Origin: an uncultured Dorea sp.
GTDB taxonomy: Bacteria > Bacillota > Clostridia > Lachnospirales > Lachnospiraceae
NCBI GenBank assembly: GCA_910578455.1
Contig: CAJTQA010000023.1
Span: 1-52,694 of the forward strand
Direction: 5' to 3'
Length of the DNA stretch: 52,694 nucleotides
Shown: positions 48,974 to 52,694 of the stretch, one piece after another
Layout: each line of letters opens with the position of its first letter
Numbering within the stretch: position 1 is the stretch's first letter
Notes under the pieces: generated by a model
Told to the model about the DNA's origin: nothing
Databases searched by the model: none
The model's input: the letters and a program-made list of their open reading frames with translations, nothing else
Translations under genes and position numbers: made by a program

Positions 48974-50361
48974 TGGCGGACGTATTAAAGAGAGTGCCTG
49001 TCAGAGAGCAGGACGCGAAAGAAAGAGCGGCAAACTTCGAGGAGGTTTGCTACGGCTACAATAAAGAAGAGGCTATGGAAGAGGCCGCACGCTGCATTAA
49101 CTGTAAGAATGCAAAGTGCATCACCGGCTGTCCGGTTGCCATCAACATTCCGGGATTTATCTCCCAGGTGAAGGAAGGAAATATCGAGGAGGCTTACAAG
49201 GTGATCGGCGAGTCTTCCGCGCTGCCGGCGATCTGCGGACGTGTCTGTCCTCAGGAATCCCAGTGCGAGTGCAAATGTATCCGCGGCATCAAGGGCGACC
49301 CGGTTTCCATCGGAAAGCTGGAGCGGTTCGTTGCGGACTATGCGCTTGAGCATGATATTAAGCCTGCTAAGGCAGATAAGACAAACGGCCACAAAGTAGC
49401 GGTCATCGGTTCCGGCCCGTCCGGACTTACCTGTGCCGGCGACCTTGCAAAGCTTGGCTATGAAGTGACCGTATTTGAGGCGCTCCACGAGCTTGGCGGC
49501 GTGCTTGTATATGGAATCCCTGAGTTCCGTCTCCCGAAAGAGAAAGTCGTAAAGAAAGAGATTGAGAAAGTAAAAGAGCTGGGCGTTAAGTTTGAGACAA
49601 ACGTTGTCATCGGAAAATCCACTACCATCGACCAGCTGATGGAGGAAGAGGATTTTGAGGCGGTATTCATCGGCTCCGGCGCCGGACTTCCGATGTTCAT
49701 GGGAATCCCTGGCGAGACGGCCAACGGCGTGTTCTCTGCCAATGAGTATCTGACCAGAAACAACCTGATGAAAGCTTTTGACGATAATTACGATACCCCT
49801 ATCGCAGCCGGAAAGAAAGTTGCGGTGGTGGGCGGCGGCAATGTTGCCATGGACGCTGCAAGGACGGCTCTTCGTCTCGGCGCGGAAGTGCATATCGTAT
49901 ACCGCAGAAGCGAGGCAGAGCTCCCGGCAAGAGTGGAAGAGGTACACCATGCGAAGGAAGAGGGCGTGATCTTTGACCTCCTCACCAACCCGAAGGAGAT
50001 TCATGTGGATGAGAACGGCTGGGTGAAAGGCATGACTGTGATCAAGATGGAACTTGGCGAGCCGGATGCGTCCGGCAGAAGACGTCCGGTAGAGATTCCG
50101 GGTTCAGAGTATGAGATTGAGCTTGACACGGTGATCATGTCTCTTGGCACTTCACCGAATCCGCTGATTGCGTCTACCACCAAAGGCCTTGAGACAAACC
50201 GCAGGAAATGTATCGTGGCGGAGGAAGAGAACGGACAGACCTCCAAGGCTGCGGTATTCGCAGGCGGTGACGCGGTTACGGGCGCGGCGACGGTTATCCT
50301 GGCTATGGGCGCAGGAAAAGCCGGTGCGAAAGGAATCCATGAGCTGCTCAGCAAAAAGTAG
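48973..50361 (+). CDS. nfnB: NADPH-binding large subunit of NfnAB, glutamate synthase small-subunit type
   Basis: This 462-residue subunit carries two [4Fe-4S] clusters and FAD. The clusters are ligated by C41, C44, C49, C53 and the C88-C92-C98-C102 region. VAVIGSGPSGLTCAGDLAKLGYEVTVFEA binds FAD, and VAVVGGGNVAMDAARTALRLG binds NADPH. The sequence resembles GltD, but no glutamate synthase large subunit is near, and the overlap with nfnA marks it as NfnB. The complex works in the cytoplasm. A terminator follows at 50397. Confidence 0.94.
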   Translation: MADVLKRVPVREQDAKERAANFEEVCYGYNKEEAMEEAARCINCKNAKCITGCPVAINIPGFISQVKEGNIEEAYKVIGESSALPAICGRVCPQESQCECKCIRGIKGDPVSIGKLERFVADYALEHDIKPAKADKTNGHKVAVIGSGPSGLTCAGDLAKLGYEVTVFEALHELGGVLVYGIPEFRLPKEKVVKKEIEKVKELGVKFETNVVIGKSTTIDQLMEEEDFEAVFIGSGAGLPMFMGIPGETANGVFSANEYLTRNNLMKAFDDNYDTPIAAGKKVAVVGGGNVAMDAARTALRLGAEVHIVYRRSEAELPARVEEVHHAKEEGVIFDLLTNPKEIHVDENGWVKGMTVIKMELGEPDASGRRRPVEIPGSEYEIELDTVIMSLGTSPNPLIASTTKGLETNRRKCIVAEEENGQTSKAAVFAGGDAVTGAATVILAMGAGKAGAKGIHELLSKK

Positions 50362-50396
50362 AAAAATTAAGACAATAGATTTCTGGTAAATAATAG

Positions 50397-50447
50397 AGCT
50401 GTCGCATGAATGATGGAATAAATCACCTGGTGCGGCAGCTTTTATTT
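50397..50447 (+). terminator. Terminator of nfnAB
   Basis: AGCTGTCGCA (50397-50406) pairs with TGCGGCAGCT (50431-50440, one G-U) with a 24-base loop, followed by TTTATTTT. Confidence 0.75.
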
Positions 50448-50489
50448 TCCGTATTTCTGGAGGAGACAGCAAGTGAGGAGGAAAAGTGT

Positions 50490-51098
50490 ATGGATGTGAA
50501 GGGATTTATTCATGACAGTCTGGAAAAACTTAAAGCTTTAGGCATAGACGCTGTAATTGCGGAAAATGCCCTTGTAAAATCGGTTCTTTCTATGCCTGCC
50601 GATATGCTTGAGGACATGGAAGAAAAAGAGATTCTGGGGTTGCTTTTGGATAATCTGGCAATAGGAATCCGCGAGAAAGAAACAGACGAATTGTTTTGCA
50701 TGTCCGGGCAGATTTATTCTTTTGATATGGAGGTTTTCGGGATTGAAGAGATGTATACCTCTTTTATCGAGGGCCTTTCTAAAATTGTAAAAGATGATTT
50801 CATTTTTACGGATATAGAAGAGGACGCCAGTAGAGTGGATTTTGAATCCGGTACGGGTATCCAGACAATCCGTTTTCAATGTAATGAAAAAGTCTGCCGA
50901 TACGATGCGAACGTAGAGTATGATTGGTTCGATACCGGAATGCTGACTTATATGAATCAGGTAATAAAGGAGTGCAATACCGGAAAATGCCTTTATGTAA
51001 CCAGCGACGGATGGCAGAATTGCATCTTGTTTTACCAGACAGAAGAGTGGGCGCAGCATTTTCAGGAATTATTAGGCATTACTCTTCAGATGGCTTAG
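50490..51098 (+). CDS. Hypothetical protein
   Basis: This 202-residue acidic protein has no signal peptide or membrane segment. Its first 70 residues look helical (FIHDSLEKLKALGIDAVIAENALVKSVLSM), and the rest mixes strands with aromatic residues (VEYDWFDTGMLTYMNQVI). I do not recognise a family. ATG 50490 follows GAGGAGG; an earlier in-frame ATG at 50406 lies in the nfnAB terminator stem. The 3' end overlaps the opposing yitT-like gene by 20 bases. Confidence 0.7.
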   Translation: MDVKGFIHDSLEKLKALGIDAVIAENALVKSVLSMPADMLEDMEEKEILGLLLDNLAIGIREKETDELFCMSGQIYSFDMEVFGIEEMYTSFIEGLSKIVKDDFIFTDIEEDASRVDFESGTGIQTIRFQCNEKVCRYDANVEYDWFDTGMLTYMNQVIKECNTGKCLYVTSDGWQNCILFYQTEEWAQHFQELLGITLQMA

Positions 51099-51663
51099 CA
51101 AAAATGGTTTGCAGCGTATTCAGGACAAATGTCTGGATCGCAGTAAAGAGGATTCCGCACAGTACGGACGACAGCCCGAAAACCATAAATCCGGTCAAAA
51201 GAACAGCAGTATTGATTATTCCCATGGTGTAGGCGATGTTGACTTTCGGATTCTTTTTGTTCAGGATGAGCGCGATGATGTCAAAGCTTATGGCTGTAGA
51301 TTTCGCGCAGATGCACAGGTAATAGCCGGCGCCTACTAAAATGCCGGCCAGCATGATGCACAAAGGCAGCGGCAGGCGAGGGCTCAGGCCAAGGCTGTGG
51401 AAAAAGGTGAACATGGAAAGGTAGCAGACGCAGCTTAAAACGCTGCCTGCAAAGAACTCCCTCCCGAGGAATACCAGGCATAAAAGGAGCAAAAACAGTG
51501 TCAGAAGATTGACGAATACAGAAATGTCCATCCGGCATACCTGTCCGAGAACCATGGAAAAGCTGGTGACGCCGCCGTTGATGATCTCGTTTGGCACGGT
51601 AATAAATGCATATGCCCCGGTAATCAGCAGATTTCCCAGGATGATCATTAAAATACGTTTCAT
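51079..51663 (-). CDS. YitT-family membrane protein, short form
   Basis: This 194-residue protein has about five membrane segments, starting MKRILMIILGNLLITGAYAF and then VPNEIINGGVTSFSMVLG, the conserved opening of YitT/DUF161 proteins, with a later SFDIIALILNKK block. Most Firmicute members also have a C-terminal DUF2179 domain (about 285 residues in all), which is missing. ATG 51663 follows AAGGAG; the upstream in-frame start at 51699 does not. Function of the family is unknown, possibly transport. Confidence 0.85.
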   Translation of the reverse strand: MKRILMIILGNLLITGAYAFITVPNEIINGGVTSFSMVLGQVCRMDISVFVNLLTLFLLLLCLVFLGREFFAGSVLSCVCYLSMFTFFHSLGLSPRLPLPLCIMLAGILVGAGYYLCICAKSTAISFDIIALILNKKNPKVNIAYTMGIINTAVLLTGFMVFGLSSVLCGILFTAIQTFVLNTLQTIFAKPSEE

Positions 51664-51794
51664 AAATGTCTCCTTGTGTTTAAGATTGCACCGGTCCATG
51701 CAGAAACAAACAGCTAGTCGGGTTCCAATATGTATGATAGGTCAGGGCAGGTTAAAAGTCAACAGGCAAACGGGGATCAGGAAAGGAGTCAGTT

Positions 51795-52274
51795 GTGAAG
51801 ATCACGGTGATCAGCGTAGGAAAGTTAAAGGAAAAATATTTGAAAGATGCCATCGCCGAGTATGGCAAGAGGCTTGGCAAATATTGTAAGCTGGAGCTTT
51901 TGGAAGTGGCGGATGAGAAACTTACGGACAACGCCGGGAGCGCCATGGAGGAGGCGGTCCGGGCGAGGGAAGGGGAGCGTATTTTGAAGATCATGCGTGA
52001 TGATGCCTATATCATTACGCTGGAGATAGACGGCATACAGCTTTCTTCGGAAAAGTTGGCGGAAAGAATCGAGAACCTCGGCGTGCAGGGGAAAAGCCAC
52101 ATCATCTTTATCATCGGCGGCTCCATCGGGCTTGGAGAGGAAGTGAGGAGGCGGTCAGACTTTGCATTGAGCTTTTCAAAAATGACATTTCCCCACCAGC
52201 TTATGCGGGTGATCCTTCTGGAGCAGATTTACCGGAGTTTCCGGATTATCAATGGGGAGCCATATCACAAGTGA
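51795..52274 (+). CDS. rlmH: 23S rRNA (pseudouridine1915-N3)-methyltransferase
   Basis: This 159-residue SPOUT-fold methyltransferase acts on the 70S ribosome at helix 69. KITVISVGKLKEKYLKDAIAEYGKRL opens the protein, IIFIIGGSIGLGEEV holds the SAM-binding knot, and the end SFSKMTFPHQLMRVILLEQIYRSFRIINGEPYHK is diagnostic. The start is GTG 51795 after AAAGGAG. Length is exactly that of the family. Confidence 0.97.
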   Translation: MKITVISVGKLKEKYLKDAIAEYGKRLGKYCKLELLEVADEKLTDNAGSAMEEAVRAREGERILKIMRDDAYIITLEIDGIQLSSEKLAERIENLGVQGKSHIIFIIGGSIGLGEEVRRRSDFALSFSKMTFPHQLMRVILLEQIYRSFRIINGEPYHK

Positions 52275-52498
52275 GAGCGGAATTTTGCAGATATCCGGAA
52301 AAGAATCTCCGTGCTTATCCCGGACAATCCGCGGAACCGAAGAATGGGATAATACCTATAGAATCAGGACTGCTGTTGTTTGTATATATCAAAGCAATAT
52401 TTCGTTCTGTAAAAGAAACTTTGCTAAGATGTAAAGGAATTTTGATAGATTTCTAATGAAAAAAATAAGATAATGCTGTTTGAAAGGATAGATTTGAA
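52275..52498. other. Interval without a recognised gene
   Basis: Two overlapping open frames near 52252-52456 lack ribosome binding sites and family resemblance. TTGATA (52442-52447) and TAAGAT (52466-52471) could form a promoter for the truncated regulator gene that follows. Confidence 0.5.
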
Positions 52499-52642
52499 AT
52501 GAATATAGGAGAACAAATAAATAATCTGCGAAAACAACATGATTTAAGTCAAGATGATTTTGCGAATTTATTTAATGTTTCCAGACAGACTATTTCTAAT
52601 TGGGAAAATGGTAAAAGTTACCCAGATTTAGAAATGATTTAG
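52499..52642 (+). pseudogene. Truncated XRE-family regulator
   Basis: From an ATG at 52499 (GAAAGGAT about 9 bases before it) 47 codons read MNIGEQINNLRKQHDLSQDD and later VSRQTISNWENGKSYPDLEMI, then TAG at 52640. This is a complete helix-turn-helix up to the usual YPDLEMI point. Normal relatives continue with a fifth helix (..SLDELL). The codons after the stop do not restore the family pattern, so this is more likely a truncation or rearrangement than a single point mutation. A very short functional HTH protein cannot be excluded. Confidence 0.6.
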
Positions 52643-52694
52643 AGAAGAGCAAAACGCATTGATTTTAAGATGAGATTTGGCTGTTAGACTTTTA

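Noticed and set aside
52252..52456. Two overlapping short frames after rlmH
   Set aside because: No ribosome binding sites and no recognisable protein features; the first overlaps the end of rlmH.

Overview
The window looks like a chromosomal segment of a low-to-mid GC Gram-positive anaerobe of the Clostridia, most likely Lachnospiraceae. The evidence is the gene order (pta-ackA, then a DUF177 gene, rpmF, plsX, acpP, rnc, smc, ftsY; tepA next to ftsK), strong AGGAGG-type ribosome binding sites, lipoproteins with a lipobox, and a strictly anaerobic set of redox genes (fhs, NfnAB, Rex, an iron-containing alcohol dehydrogenase). Genus is not resolved. I see no rRNA, tRNA or CRISPR array.

Layout. 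1-186: start of an IS1380-type transposase running off the left edge. 227-5357: AT-rich accessory block with an XRE regulator with a membrane tail, a beta-propeller lipoprotein, a TraX-like membrane protein, a secreted protein, and a BlaI/M56-protease operon whose last gene encodes a small secreted protein with a stop codon inside its signal peptide. 5409-7246: a complete 1826-bp IS1634-like element with 29-bp inverted ends and a TTATAT duplication. 7416-11370: tmcAL, mgtE behind a structured leader, and an MNT/HEPN pair. 11352-26636: the conserved core pta, ackA, yceD(DUF177), rpmF, plsX, acpP, rnc, smc, ftsY, interrupted by a NitT/TauT-type ABC transporter and by a chemoreceptor with a CZB-like zinc motif. 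26682-30313: threonine ammonia-lyase, NADP-isocitrate dehydrogenase, a flavoprotein and a decayed acetyltransferase. 30385-37108: an ABC-F ATPase divergent from rex, then nnr, alr, an orphan mazF and a CBS/CorC protein. 37122-45015: a long inverted repeat, yebC, a CFI-box protein, a metY-like gene, tepA, ftsK, fhs. 45100-50361: a zinc-ribbon membrane protein with eight GRTAAM repeats, an alcohol dehydrogenase with Rex-type operators, and nfnAB. 50490-52694: a hypothetical gene, a half-length YitT protein, rlmH and a truncated XRE gene.

How the genes work together. Pta-AckA makes ATP from acetyl-CoA, Fhs feeds formate into the folate pool, NfnAB couples NADH, NADPH and ferredoxin, the isocitrate dehydrogenase makes NADPH, and the alcohol dehydrogenase disposes of NADH. 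Rex senses NADH/NAD+, and the best Rex-type operator in the window sits on the alcohol dehydrogenase promoter. Nnr, next to rex, repairs damaged NAD(P)H. A second theme is the conserved cell-growth block (phospholipid, ribosome, chromosome and membrane targeting). The most unusual items are the BlaI/M56/secreted-peptide operon, the GRTAAM-repeat protein, the mgtE leader, and the hairpin that is both the metY terminator and a mask for the tepA ribosome binding site.
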